In this document: positions 35,686-43,688 of the stretch, one piece after another
Position numbering within the stretch: the stretch's first letter is position 1
How the letters are laid out: each line of letters opens with the position of its first letter
Source of the DNA: Frigoribacterium sp. PhB116
GTDB taxonomy: Bacteria; Actinomycetota; Actinomycetes; Actinomycetales; Microbacteriaceae
Assembly: GCF_004364285.1 (NCBI RefSeq)
Contig: NZ_SOBE01000005.1
Coordinates: forward strand, 124,001 to 188,000
DNA: 64,000 nucleotides
Reading direction: 5' to 3'
Translations under genes and position numbers: made by a program
The notes under the pieces: generated by a model
What the model saw: only the letters and a program-made list of their open reading frames with translations
Told to the model about the DNA's origin: nothing
Database searches by the model: none

Positions 35686-36927
35686 TCAGACTCCCTTGGT
35701 TCTGAGGTAGGCGATGGGGTCGGTGGCGGCTCCGCTCTGGCGGAGCTCGAAGTGGAGGTGGCAACCCGTCGACAGGCCGGCATTGCCGACCTGGGCGATC
35801 TGCTGACCGACGGTGACCTGCTGGCCGACACGGACTTGAACGCCAGAGGAATACATGTGGCCGTAGTTGGTCGACACCCCGCCGGCAGATGTGACGGTGA
35901 TGAGGTTCCCGAATCCGCCGTAGGCGCCGGCATAGGTGACGGTGCCCGAGGTGGCGGCGTAGATCGCGTTTCCGCAGGAGGCCCCGAAGTCAGCCCCAGC
36001 GTGCAGTTTCGGGTAGCCCAGGACCGGGTGGATGCGCATGCCGTAGGCCTGATAGCTCGAGTACGCCGTGATCGGCATCGTCCATCCCGAAGGCGACACG
36101 GCAGAGGATGTGGGGGCTGCAGGCGCAGGTGTCGCCGCTGATGCTGCGCGGGCGGCGGCGACGCGAGCTGCCGCCTCGGCGGCCGCCTTGGCTCGCGCGG
36201 CTTCGGCCGCTGCGTACCCTTGTTCGGCGGTGGCAGTCTCTTGCTTCAACACGGCCAACTGAGCCTCGAGCTCGATGCTCCGTGTCTCTTGTTCCGCGAC
36301 GGCGGCTTGCGCGGTGGTCGCCGCGGCAAGCGCGTCGTCGCGGGCTGTCTGCGCGAGACCCTGGAGTCGGTCCCGTTCGGTCGTTGCGACTTGAGCTTGA
36401 TCGCGAAGGCTGCTGACGGTGTTCGCTTTCGCGGTCGCGTTTTCTAGCATCCGGTTCGAGGTTTTCGTCAGCTGCGAGGCCGTTCCGAGCCGGGAAAGCA
36501 GGTCATCGGCGTCGCCGCCGGCGACGGCGATGTTCATCGACACATCGGTCCCGCCGGCACGGCTCAGCGACGCAGCCCACTGGCTGATCTGCCGTTCTGC
36601 ATTGTCGGCGTCCTGCTCGGCGCGGGCAACGTCGTCAGAAAGGGAACGAAGGGCTTCCGTTGCAGCGTCAGCGGCATCCTGAGCCTCTTGAAGCTCAAGG
36701 CCACGCTGATCGGCTGCAGTGGTCAGCGTCTCGGCTTGTTGCCGGAGGCCATCCAGTAGGCCGGTCAATTCGGTGATCTTGTCGGCGGTCGCCGCCTCGT
36801 TTGAGCGGGCGGCGATGACGTCATCCCAGGTTGGATAGGCCGCAGCGCGAGAAGGGGTGGCGGTAAGAAAGGTGGCGGCGAGAACGGCTACAAGGGCCGG
36901 CGCAGTCACCCTGACGATGCGAAGCAT
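35686..36927 (-). CDS. M23-family peptidase with coiled coil (secreted), paralogue
   Basis: The 413-residue protein has a signal peptide (PALVAVLAATFLTATPSRAAA), a long coiled coil (residues about 40-275) and an M23 domain with KLHAGADFG and GCHLHFEL. It parallels the 14890 enzyme in every segment, including YPTWDDV after the signal. It is the first or second gene of the leftward copper/thiol operon. A role in wall opening is inferred. Confidence 0.9.
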   Translation of the reverse strand: MLRIVRVTAPALVAVLAATFLTATPSRAAAYPTWDDVIAARSNEAATADKITELTGLLDGLRQQAETLTTAADQRGLELQEAQDAADAATEALRSLSDDVARAEQDADNAERQISQWAASLSRAGGTDVSMNIAVAGGDADDLLSRLGTASQLTKTSNRMLENATAKANTVSSLRDQAQVATTERDRLQGLAQTARDDALAAATTAQAAVAEQETRSIELEAQLAVLKQETATAEQGYAAAEAARAKAAAEAAARVAAARAASAATPAPAAPTSSAVSPSGWTMPITAYSSYQAYGMRIHPVLGYPKLHAGADFGASCGNAIYAATSGTVTYAGAYGGFGNLITVTSAGGVSTNYGHMYSSGVQVRVGQQVTVGQQIAQVGNAGLSTGCHLHFELRQSGAATDPIAYLRTKGV

Positions 36928-36969
36928 GTAAGGGGTGTCCTCGGTCTCGAAGGAGCACGCCGAACGCCT

Positions 36970-36986
36970 GATGACTGATCGTCATC
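36970..36986. promoter_or_regulatory. inverted repeat before the M23/thiol/copper operon
   Basis: GATGAC-TGATC-GTCATC has perfect 6-bp arms, 43 bp upstream of the M23 start and 35 bp downstream of the DUF6153-like gene. It could be an operator or a weak terminator hairpin; there is no T-run. Confidence 0.45.
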
Positions 36987-37020
36987 GTCCGCCGACGCGC
37001 AGGTCGCGATCGGGGAGTGT

Positions 37021-37473
37021 CTAGATTCGGGAGATGCCCAGCACGGTAAGGCTCACGATCGCCGGGCGTCGCGCATCCGGGACGGAGGGCACTGTTGAGT
37101 CGGGGCCGGCGAGTGGATCGAGCGTTCGGGCGGCTGCGCCCCGCATCCGCACCAGGGCAACAGCGAGAGTCACCACGCAGAGGAGGGCCAGGAGGGTACA
37201 GGCCAGAACTCCACCGCTGTCAGTGAGCCCGGTCATGGCCTCGTCGCCGACTGACAGTGGAGGGAGGGAAGAGTCTCGAGGGGCCGGGTCGTCGACCGAC
37301 ACGGCCTGCGTCACGCTCGACGCGGCTTGCACCCCGCCGGAGAAGGCGTTGTCGCCGAGGGTGTGGATGCCCAGAACTGCTGCGAGGGTCGCGGCTGTGA
37401 TGGACAGCAACAGTGCCCAGACCCCGACGGACCACCGTGAACGGGAGGCGCCGGACGTAGTTCTGAACATCAC
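37021..37473 (-). CDS. DUF6153-like membrane protein (third paralogue)
   Basis: The 150-residue protein has two helices (VWALLLSITAATLAAVLGIH and LACTLLALLCVVTLAVALV), an extracytoplasmic loop and the tail LTVLGISRI. The two-helix layout and the C-terminal ending resemble the DUF6153 proteins at 17900 and 25438, but the second helix has fewer Met. It is divergent from the ArsR gene at 37586 and leads into the M23 gene. Confidence 0.6.
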   Translation of the reverse strand: MMFRTTSGASRSRWSVGVWALLLSITAATLAAVLGIHTLGDNAFSGGVQAASSVTQAVSVDDPAPRDSSLPPLSVGDEAMTGLTDSGGVLACTLLALLCVVTLAVALVRMRGAAARTLDPLAGPDSTVPSVPDARRPAIVSLTVLGISRI

Positions 37474-37585
37474 GCCTCCTTCCAGGGCTAGGTCTGATCA
37501 AAGGCTAATCAACAACAGGGGTACGTCGCTGCAGAACTGCCCCAAGACTCTAGACATCGAGGCAACGTCGTGTGACCATCTTCGC

Positions 37586-37939
37586 ATGCACGAAGATACG
37601 CATCAAGAGGAGCTTCACCCGGATGACGCGTTCGTGGAACTCGCCGTCGAAGTGTTCTCCATGCTTGCCGACGCAACCCGTGTCCGGATGATCCTTGCTC
37701 TCCGCGACGAAGAGCTATCGGTGAACCACTTGGCCGACATCGTCGACAAGTCGCCGACGGCTGTATCTCAGCACCTCGCCAAGCTCCGGATGGCCCGGAT
37801 GGTCTCGACGCGTCAGGCCGGCAACCGTGTCTTCTACAGGCTCGTCAACGATCACGCCAGCAAGCTCGTGCAAGACGCCATCTTCCAAGCCGAGCACTCC
37901 GTCGGCGCCGCTTACCGTCACCACCACGAAGGACACTGA
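37586..37939 (+). CDS. ArsR/SmtB-family metal sensor with His-rich tail
   Basis: The 117-residue winged-helix protein has the recognition helix SPTAVSQHLAKLRMARMVS and the N-terminal EVFSMLADATRVRMILAL. It lacks Cys in the recognition helix. The acidic N-terminus has His (MHEDTHQEELHPDD) and the tail is YRHHHEGH, so the metal site is probably His/Asp-based at alpha-5, as in Zn or Ni/Co sensors such as CzrA, NmtR or KmtR. It is one base from the CDF gene, its likely target. Confidence 0.88.
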   Translation: MHEDTHQEELHPDDAFVELAVEVFSMLADATRVRMILALRDEELSVNHLADIVDKSPTAVSQHLAKLRMARMVSTRQAGNRVFYRLVNDHASKLVQDAIFQAEHSVGAAYRHHHEGH

Positions 37940-37940
37940 C

Positions 37941-38861
37941 ATGGGCGCAGGCCACGATCACGCGGCACCCGGCGGCACCGACCACCGCCGCCGCCTCGCC
38001 ATCGCTTTCGGGATCACCACCTCGATCCTGATCGTCGAAGTCATCGGCTCGATCATCACGGGAAGCCTGTCGCTCCTGGTCGACGCAGCCCACATGCTCA
38101 CCGATGCCGGCGGCCTCTTCATGGCGCTTCTCGCAGCCACCCTCATGAAGCGAGCCGCAACGTCCAAAAGAACATGGGGCTTTCAGCGAGCGGAAGTCCT
38201 CGCCGCTACGGCCCAAGCCACGGTGCTCCTTGCAGTCGGCCTCTTCGCTCTCGTTGAAGGCGTCCGGCGCCTGTTCGAGCCTCCTGCTGTGCCCTCTTCT
38301 GAGCTGCTGATCTTCGGCATCATCGGACTTGTGGGGAACATCGTGTCCATCACTGTTCTCACTGCCGGCCGCTCGGCCAACATGAACATGCGGGCAGCGT
38401 TCCTCGAGGTCGTCAACGACGCCCTCGGCTCAGTGGCCGTTATCGCCAGCGCCCTGATCATCATGACCACCGGATGGGGCCAAGCCGACGCACTCGCCGG
38501 AATGCTCATCGCCGTGCTCATCATTCCCCGCACCATCAAGCTGCTCCGCGAGACAACGGGGGTGCTGATGGAATCGACCCCCATCGGCCTTGACCTCGAC
38601 GACGTTCGGGCTCACATGCTCGAGCTGCCACACGTCACCGAGGTCCACGACCTGCACGCTTCGCTCGTGGCAACGGGGCTGCCGATCCTGAGTGCGCACG
38701 TCACCGTCGAGGATTCCTGCTTCCAAGACGGGCACGCACCTCAGATCCTCGACGACCTCCAGAAGTGCGTCGCTGAACACTTCTCGATCAAGGTCGAGCA
38801 CTCGACCTTCCAGATCGAGCCCGCCCAGCACGCTCAGCACGAGCACCACACCCACGTCTGA
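37941..38861 (+). CDS. cation diffusion facilitator (CzcD/ZitB-like)
   Basis: The 306-residue exporter has six helices, His-rich termini (MGAGHDHAAPGGTDHRRR and HAQHEHHTHV), and the site motifs DAAHMLTDAGG in helix 2 and EVVNDALGS in helix 5, followed by a cytoplasmic domain (HVTEVHDLHA). The pattern fits Zn/Co/Cd antiporters. It is the partner of the ArsR sensor immediately upstream. Confidence 0.92.
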   Translation: MGAGHDHAAPGGTDHRRRLAIAFGITTSILIVEVIGSIITGSLSLLVDAAHMLTDAGGLFMALLAATLMKRAATSKRTWGFQRAEVLAATAQATVLLAVGLFALVEGVRRLFEPPAVPSSELLIFGIIGLVGNIVSITVLTAGRSANMNMRAAFLEVVNDALGSVAVIASALIIMTTGWGQADALAGMLIAVLIIPRTIKLLRETTGVLMESTPIGLDLDDVRAHMLELPHVTEVHDLHASLVATGLPILSAHVTVEDSCFQDGHAPQILDDLQKCVAEHFSIKVEHSTFQIEPAQHAQHEHHTHV

Positions 38862-38873
38862 GCTTCCCCAGGG

Positions 38874-39554
38874 TCAGCAGCAATCGCAGGCCTCGACCTG
38901 GCGCTCGCCCGTCAGGGCCGACACGGGTGTCTTGCACGCGTCACCGCGCCAAGCCTCGAGGCCCTCCCGGACGGCGAACACGACGATGACGAGTCCCGCC
39001 ACTGGATCAGCCCAGGTCCAGCCGAACGCGAGGTTGAGCACGAGGCCGACGAGGACCGCCGCCGACAGGTACGAGCAGATCAGGGTCTGCTTCGAGTCGG
39101 CCACGGCGGACGCCGAGCCAAGCTCAGTGCCGGTGCGGCGCTCGACCAGGCTGAGGAACGGCATGATCGCGAGACTGACCGCGGCGAGCACGATGCCGAC
39201 GGGGGAGTGGTCGGGCTCGCGGATGCCGGTGAGGGCCAGCACCGCGTCGACGGACACGTACGCGGCGAGGCCGAAGAACGACACGGCGATGACGCGCAGC
39301 GCGACCCGTTCCCGCTTCTCCGGGTCGGGGGCGGTGAATTGCCACGCGATCGCGGCGGCCGAGAGCACCTCCACGATCGAGTCGAGGCCGAACCCGATCA
39401 GGGCCGTCGAGGAGGCGACGGTGCCGGCGGCGATCGCGACGATCGCCTCGATCACGTTGTACGTGATCGTGATGGCGACGATGATCCGAATGCGGCGCTG
39501 CAGTAGGAGCCGGCGGGCCGGGGCGAGCAGGGCAGGAAGCGCGGCCGTGGTCAT
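38874..39554 (-). CDS. cation transporter (CDF-like, short) with Cys-rich tail
   Basis: The 226-residue protein has six helices with LIGFGLDSIVEVLSAAAIAW and SAVADSKQTLICSYLSAAVL as the D-containing site helices of the CDF superfamily. It lacks the usual C-terminal cytoplasmic domain and instead ends in EACDCC, a likely soft-metal ligand. Its start overlaps cmtR by four bases. Cd or Pb export under CmtR is inferred. Confidence 0.82.
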   Translation of the reverse strand: MTTAALPALLAPARRLLLQRRIRIIVAITITYNVIEAIVAIAAGTVASSTALIGFGLDSIVEVLSAAAIAWQFTAPDPEKRERVALRVIAVSFFGLAAYVSVDAVLALTGIREPDHSPVGIVLAAVSLAIMPFLSLVERRTGTELGSASAVADSKQTLICSYLSAAVLVGLVLNLAFGWTWADPVAGLVIVVFAVREGLEAWRGDACKTPVSALTGERQVEACDCC

Positions 39555-39904
39555 GCGCCGGTTCCGCAGCAGAGGGGGACGTCGCAGCTGTCGTCGGTGC
39601 AGGGCTCTCCGTCGTCGACAGCGAGCACAACGTCTACGAGCGCGGTGAGTGCTTTGGTGAGGTGAGCGTCAGCGATCTCGTAGCGGGTCGACCGGCCCTC
39701 GGGGACGGCAACGACGATGCCGCAACCGCGGAGGCACGACAGGTGGTTCGACACGTTGGACCGTGTGAGATCGAGCTGCTCTGCCAGAGCGCCGGGGTAG
39801 CCGGGCTGGTTAAGGAGGTGCAGCAGGATGCGCGATCGCGTCGGATCGGCCATGGCCCGCCCGAGGCGGTTCATGACGTCGACACGCGAAGAAAGAGTCA
39901 GCAT
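39551..39904 (-). CDS. cmtR: Cd/Pb-sensing repressor CmtR
   Basis: The 117-residue protein closely follows mycobacterial CmtR: LGRAMADPTRSRILLHLLN, then LTRSNVSNHLSCLRGCGIVV with the Cys pair in the recognition helix (SCLRGC) and Cys in the C-terminal region (EPCTDDSCDVPLCCG). These cysteines bind Cd(II) or Pb(II). It is coupled to the short cation transporter and has a dyad directly upstream. Confidence 0.92.
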   Translation of the reverse strand: MLTLSSRVDVMNRLGRAMADPTRSRILLHLLNQPGYPGALAEQLDLTRSNVSNHLSCLRGCGIVVAVPEGRSTRYEIADAHLTKALTALVDVVLAVDDGEPCTDDSCDVPLCCGTGA

Positions 39905-39908
39905 GCAC

Positions 39909-39922
39909 TGACTATACAGTCA
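39909..39922. promoter_or_regulatory. CmtR operator candidate
   Basis: TGACT-ATAC-AGTCA has perfect 5-bp arms and lies five bases upstream of the cmtR start, suited for autorepression. Confidence 0.6.
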
Positions 39923-39978
39923 CTGCTGACGCGATGGTTTGGCCACTCATCGTTTGCCAGGCAGTGGGTCTCGGTGCG

Positions 39979-40296
39979 CTAACTACCAGCCGTGCGCGCG
40001 AATGAAGAGATGGCAGCGCGAAGCTGATCAGAAGAGGGAGAACCAGCAAGCCCGTCGGGCGTGAGGTAGACCCGGCACGCTAAGCCGGGTGGGGCATCCG
40101 GGACAGGGAAAAGTGGCGTGCCGTCGATGAGTACTGTCGGTGATCCGCGGAAGTCTGACGCTTCTGCGTCCGCCTGTGTCTCGATGACCTGCCGGATCAC
40201 GGTCAAGTCCTCCCGTTCGGACTCGATGGCGGCGAGCCGTTCGGCTGTGGTTTCCCAGTTCGGGCACCCATCGAAAAACTGCAAGGTGATCTGCAT
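39979..40296 (-). CDS. small thioredoxin-like protein
   Basis: The 105-residue protein starts MQITLQFFDGCPNW, with a single Cys at the position of a thioredoxin active site (CPNW in place of CxxC). It continues with GSPTVLIDGTPLF and GLACRVYLTPDG. Proteins of this kind occur beside mercury and arsenic resistance genes. It probably binds a metal or acts as a monothiol carrier; the gene lies just behind the arsenic permease in the same direction. Confidence 0.7.
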   Translation of the reverse strand: MQITLQFFDGCPNWETTAERLAAIESEREDLTVIRQVIETQADAEASDFRGSPTVLIDGTPLFPVPDAPPGLACRVYLTPDGLAGSPSSDQLRAAISSFARTAGS

Positions 40297-40336
40297 TCCT
40301 AGACGATAAACGCAGATCGAATATCCGGGACCTATG

Positions 40337-41329
40337 TCACCGACGTGCTCGTTCCTGCGGGGGTGGATGACGTCGGCTTGGCACGAGGCGAGGGATGAGT
40401 CGGACGAAGATCACCATGCCGATGAGTTCGACGAGTGTCTGCGTCACGACAACCACCGGAGCAAGCGATAGTGACGCCGGCAGGGCCAGTGCGAGCGGCA
40501 AGACCACGAGCGAGTTCCTGGTCGCACCGCTGAACACGAGGGCTCGGGTGGCTGGCACGTCGAGTCGGAAGATGCGGCCGGCGCCGATGCCGAGGCCTGC
40601 CATGACGACGAGGAACCCGGCGTAGATCGGCACCAGCACGAGCAGCTGCCCCAGGGAGTCTCCGACAGCTCCGGCTTGCGAGGCCACGACGGTGAACAGG
40701 GTCGCCATCATCAGCGGCACCATCAGGCCCAGCATCGTCCGCTCGATGACGACCCCGGATCGGTGTCGCCGGGCGAGTGCCTGCACGAGTGCGGCCGCGG
40801 TGAGCGGGACGACGATCAAGAGGAGGAACGCGCGGGCGAAGGGGCCGATCTCGACCGCGGCGACGCCCTGGGGGCCGATGAACAACAGCAGGTACAACGG
40901 CAGGAGCAGGATCTGCGCCAGCATCAGCAGCGGTGCAGCGGCGAGGAGTCGTTCTGACGCGCCGCCGGCAAGGCCGGCGAACACGATCACGTAATCGATG
41001 CATGGGGTCAGCAGCACCAGCAGCACCCCGAACAGCAGTGCCGGCTCGTGCGCGACGAACCGGGACAGCCCGTACGCGACGAGGGGGACGACGACGAAGT
41101 TCAGCACCCCTACCGCGGCGAGGAACCGTCCGTCGCGGAGGGACTTCCCGATCGCGGCGAACGGGACCCCGAGGAACGTCGCGAACAGCAGCAGCGCGAG
41201 CACGGGCTCGATCGCTCCTTCTAGGTGGTGTGCTCCCGGCACGGTGAGGCCGACGACGCCGGCAGCCAGGATCGCCACCAGGTAGAGGCCGATCTGCCGG
41301 TGTTCGAGCCAGGAGACGATGGCGTTCAC
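40337..41329 (-). CDS. arsenic resistance permease, ACR3/BASS-type
   Basis: The 330-residue protein has ten helices. The motif LLTPCIDYVIVFAGL holds the conserved Pro-Cys of the ACR3/arsenic branch of the bile-acid symporter superfamily, and ALVFSGATRNSLVVLPLALA is the second signature. It likely expels arsenite or another metalloid anion. It is divergent from a MerR regulator across a 95-bp region with an operator-like dyad. Confidence 0.82.
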   Translation of the reverse strand: MNAIVSWLEHRQIGLYLVAILAAGVVGLTVPGAHHLEGAIEPVLALLLFATFLGVPFAAIGKSLRDGRFLAAVGVLNFVVVPLVAYGLSRFVAHEPALLFGVLLVLLTPCIDYVIVFAGLAGGASERLLAAAPLLMLAQILLLPLYLLLFIGPQGVAAVEIGPFARAFLLLIVVPLTAAALVQALARRHRSGVVIERTMLGLMVPLMMATLFTVVASQAGAVGDSLGQLLVLVPIYAGFLVVMAGLGIGAGRIFRLDVPATRALVFSGATRNSLVVLPLALALPASLSLAPVVVVTQTLVELIGMVIFVRLIPRLVPSRRHPPPQERARR

Positions 41330-41375
41330 AGCTGGACTGGTGTGGAGGAGGAAGGCACGTCAGTGACCGTAGAGG

Positions 41376-41390
41376 TTCGAGCCGCTCGAA
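41376..41390. promoter_or_regulatory. MerR-type operator candidate
   Basis: TTCGAG-CCG-CTCGAA has perfect 6-bp arms and lies 35 bp upstream of the MerR gene and 47 bp from the permease start. MerR regulators bind dyads in the divergent promoter spacer. Confidence 0.55.
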
Positions 41391-41424
41391 GGCCAAGCGG
41401 CGCCAGCAGCTCTAGGGTCGCGGT

Positions 41425-41826
41425 GTGCGAATCTCCGAGGTCAGCAAGCGCAGCGGCGTCCCCGCCACGGCGCTCCGCTACTACGAGTCCATCGGGCTTT
41501 TGACCCCTGCCAGGGCCCACAACGGGTACCGCGACTACAGCCCGGACGTTCTCAGTCGGCTCGACCTGATCGAAGCCAGCAAAGAACTCGGCCTGCCCCT
41601 CGACCAGATCGGCGCGCACCTCAACACCATGGAATCGACGTCCTGCACCGACGTCCGAGAAGCGCTGCGCCCACTTCTGGCTGAGCAGGTGCGTCAGATC
41701 GAGGAGAAGCAGGCCCGGCTCGACCGGCTCCGGTCGCGCCTTGCTCGTGCCGAGCACGACCTGGCCGAGTGTCCCGACCGGGAGGCGCGTTGCTCAACTG
41801 AGTGCGTTCTCCGCGGTATGAGGTGA
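41425..41826 (+). CDS. MerR-family metal-responsive regulator
   Basis: The 133-residue regulator has the N-terminal winged HTH (RISEVSKRSGVPATALRYYE, SIGLLTPARAHNGYRDY), the dimerisation coiled coil (VRQIEEKQARLDRLRSRLA) and a C-terminal Cys cluster CPDREARCSTEC plus a Cys in TSCTDVRE. This Cys set suggests a soft metal or metalloid inducer. It is divergent from the arsenic permease, its probable target. Confidence 0.87.
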   Translation: MRISEVSKRSGVPATALRYYESIGLLTPARAHNGYRDYSPDVLSRLDLIEASKELGLPLDQIGAHLNTMESTSCTDVREALRPLLAEQVRQIEEKQARLDRLRSRLARAEHDLAECPDREARCSTECVLRGMR

Positions 41827-41895
41827 TCGGGGACTCACGCAGTCGCGTGTAGTCCCAGGCGAACGCGGCGACGGCCGGTCAGTGACTGGCAGCTG

Positions 41896-42225
41896 TCAAT
41901 CGCGAGAGGAGGTGGAGCTTAGGAGGCCTGCAAGGGAATCGAGCGCGCCAGGATTCAAAGAGAAATATGCCCGTGTGCCACGCTTCTCACGGTGGAGCGT
42001 GCCCGCATCGACAAAAACCTTGAGATGGTGCGAGACGGTGGGTTGGGAAGGTCCGAGTGGATCCATCAAGTCGCACACGCACGCCTCCGCGCCGGGTTGA
42101 GATGCCACCATCGAGAGCAGTCTGAGCGGCGCCGGGTCAGCGACAGCTTTGAGGGCCTGGACGACTGATGCGGTCCGTCCGCTCCGAGGGGCCGTGGATG
42201 CTCGAATCGCCTCGGAGCCCCTCAC
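41896..42225 (-). CDS. arsR: ArsR arsenite-responsive repressor
   Basis: The 109-residue winged-helix repressor carries EACVCDLMDPLG, the CxC motif used by classical ArsR for As(III), and the recognition helix SQPTVSHHLKVFVDAGTL. It lies convergent with merR and near the permease, but transcribed separately. The exact start is uncertain because the first 15-20 residues are low in similarity to the family. Confidence 0.85.
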   Translation of the reverse strand: MRGSEAIRASTAPRSGRTASVVQALKAVADPAPLRLLSMVASQPGAEACVCDLMDPLGPSQPTVSHHLKVFVDAGTLHREKRGTRAYFSLNPGALDSLAGLLSSTSSRD

Positions 42226-42279
42226 TTGCTAGGAGTTGCTCTGGTCCAGCTGTCGGCATCCGAGGAATTTTCAGGCTGC

Positions 42280-42296
42280 GTGATAAGTTAGATCAC
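42280..42296. promoter_or_regulatory. inverted repeat upstream of arsR
   Basis: GTGAT-AAGTTAG-ATCAC has 5-bp arms, 54 bp upstream of the arsR start and about 100 bp behind the DUF3800 gene. An ArsR operator is likely, a weak terminator possible. Confidence 0.45.
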
Positions 42297-42395
42297 ACGA
42301 ACGGTCAAGAGGCCACGGGGACAACGCCAGGTTTGCTGTCAAACCCTTCTGGACATCCAGTTGAGGTGCCCCGGGCTCCTTGGCCGTTCGTCGTC

Positions 42396-43193
42396 TTACA
42401 GACCTCCAGCGGGCCACCAGGGGTAGCTCTGCAGGGTCACCTGCTGTGTCATGGTCTTGAAGCCGTAGCCCGCGCTCGAGCCCGACGAGGATCGTCGGAT
42501 CTGCGGTCTGATGGACAGCAAGTGCTGCGCCTCGTAGCCGCCGAATCGGTCCACGTTCATGGCGGCACTGAGCATGCCGGCGTACTGGTCGGCCGCTTGC
42601 ATCCCGGAGTTCGTCGACATCGCGAGGAACCTCGGAGTCCCCTCCAGGAGCGACCACCGGGCCGGGCCCTGGCCTTGCTCCTTCTTGATGCGGAAGTAGT
42701 CGAGTGTCTTGTCGTGATCGAAACCTCGGACGTGACCGAACGAGACGCGAACATCCCGAGTCTGGCCGGGCCAATACTGGCCAGTGAGCAGCAGTCGCTC
42801 CATCATCAGCCCTGCCGTGTAGTTGTAGAACGTCGACTGATCCGAGCGCATGCCGGCCGTGTGGGGGATGGCGGCCTTCTCGAAGATGACGTAGTTGACG
42901 ATGAGCCCTGGGATGCTGCTCAGCTCACGCGTGACGAACTGGCGGCGATCGAAGGTCTTGACGTGATCTTTCCAGTGGAGGGGCTTGGCCTTCTCGACCC
43001 CGAAGCGGGCTTTGATCCCGATGATGGCCGCTGACAGGGCTGCGTAGTCCTCCTCGGCTACGACCACGCCGGCCATGCTGAAGAACCGTGATGCGTTCGG
43101 TCCGGTGCCACGGTCACCTGTCTCGTCGACGAACGCGAGCGCCTTCTTGCGCGGTGTCGCCGGCGCTGTCCTAGGCGTGAATGAGTGCGGCAT
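42396..43193 (-). CDS. DUF3800-domain protein
   Basis: The 265-residue protein begins with KALAFVDETGDRG, the acidic start motif of DUF3800 (RNase H-like fold), and has MQAADQYAGMLSAAMN near the C-terminus, the other family signature. DUF3800 proteins are common in mobile and defence islands and are thought to be nucleases. It is the last gene of the inserted region before the chromosomal aldo/keto reductase. No partner is adjacent. Confidence 0.75.
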   Translation of the reverse strand: MPHSFTPRTAPATPRKKALAFVDETGDRGTGPNASRFFSMAGVVVAEEDYAALSAAIIGIKARFGVEKAKPLHWKDHVKTFDRRQFVTRELSSIPGLIVNYVIFEKAAIPHTAGMRSDQSTFYNYTAGLMMERLLLTGQYWPGQTRDVRVSFGHVRGFDHDKTLDYFRIKKEQGQGPARWSLLEGTPRFLAMSTNSGMQAADQYAGMLSAAMNVDRFGGYEAQHLLSIRPQIRRSSSGSSAGYGFKTMTQQVTLQSYPWWPAGGL

Positions 43194-43599
43194 CGATCTC
43201 CCCGGTCGGTCGTAGAACCAACCCCCGGGGCAGCTCCAAGCAGATCGATTTTACTTGAAGGGTTGTCACTTGCGTGGCGGACGTCCCTCGTGTCGGCGTC
43301 TCAGTCAAGGTGTGCCACGAGTTCACGCAGGTCTCCGCAGTCGAGCCGCGCATGGCATGGCCATGAACAGGAGCAAGCACGAGGCGGGAGTTGCGTTGAC
43401 ACACGACGGGACCTTCAGCGCGGGCAGGCCCGAACTCGACGCCAACACGGTCGCCCGCGGGCGACGCGTTCAGCAGGCCTCAGAGCGACGCAGTACCTGG
43501 CCGGGGGAAAATGGCGAGGTGCTCGGGGGAAACTCAGCCTGCCGCTTCGCGAGCAAGCCCGAGTTCAGAGGGATCGCGAGGTTGTGCAAACAACCCGCC
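43194..43599. other. gap at the probable right edge of the inserted region
   Basis: No supported gene. Base composition moves back to the chromosomal type towards the right. A perfect dyad GGTTGT-GCAA-ACAACC lies at 43580-43595. I find no copy of the tRNA-Ser 3' end here, so the right attachment site, if any, is not visible. Confidence 0.5.
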
Positions 43600-43650
43600 A
43601 CGAGAAAGCCCCGCGAACCCAGCCTCACTGGGTTCCGGGGCTTTTCTCGT
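43600..43650. terminator. long bidirectional terminator
   Basis: ACGAGAAAGCCCC and GAACCCAG on the left pair with CTGGGTTC and GGGGCTTTTCTCGT on the right across a CCTCA loop, with one bulge. It lies 39 bp behind the aldo/keto reductase stop and has a T-run on the plus strand, so it can end transcription from both sides. Confidence 0.85.
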
Positions 43651-43688
43651 CTCGCGTGCTCCGGAGGGATCCGAGACGCAGTCTCGGG

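Noticed and set aside
6866-43688. Duplicated tRNA-Ser 3' end as right attachment site
   Set aside because: I looked for GGTTCAAATCC and CGGTACC in the 42-43.7 kb region and found no match.
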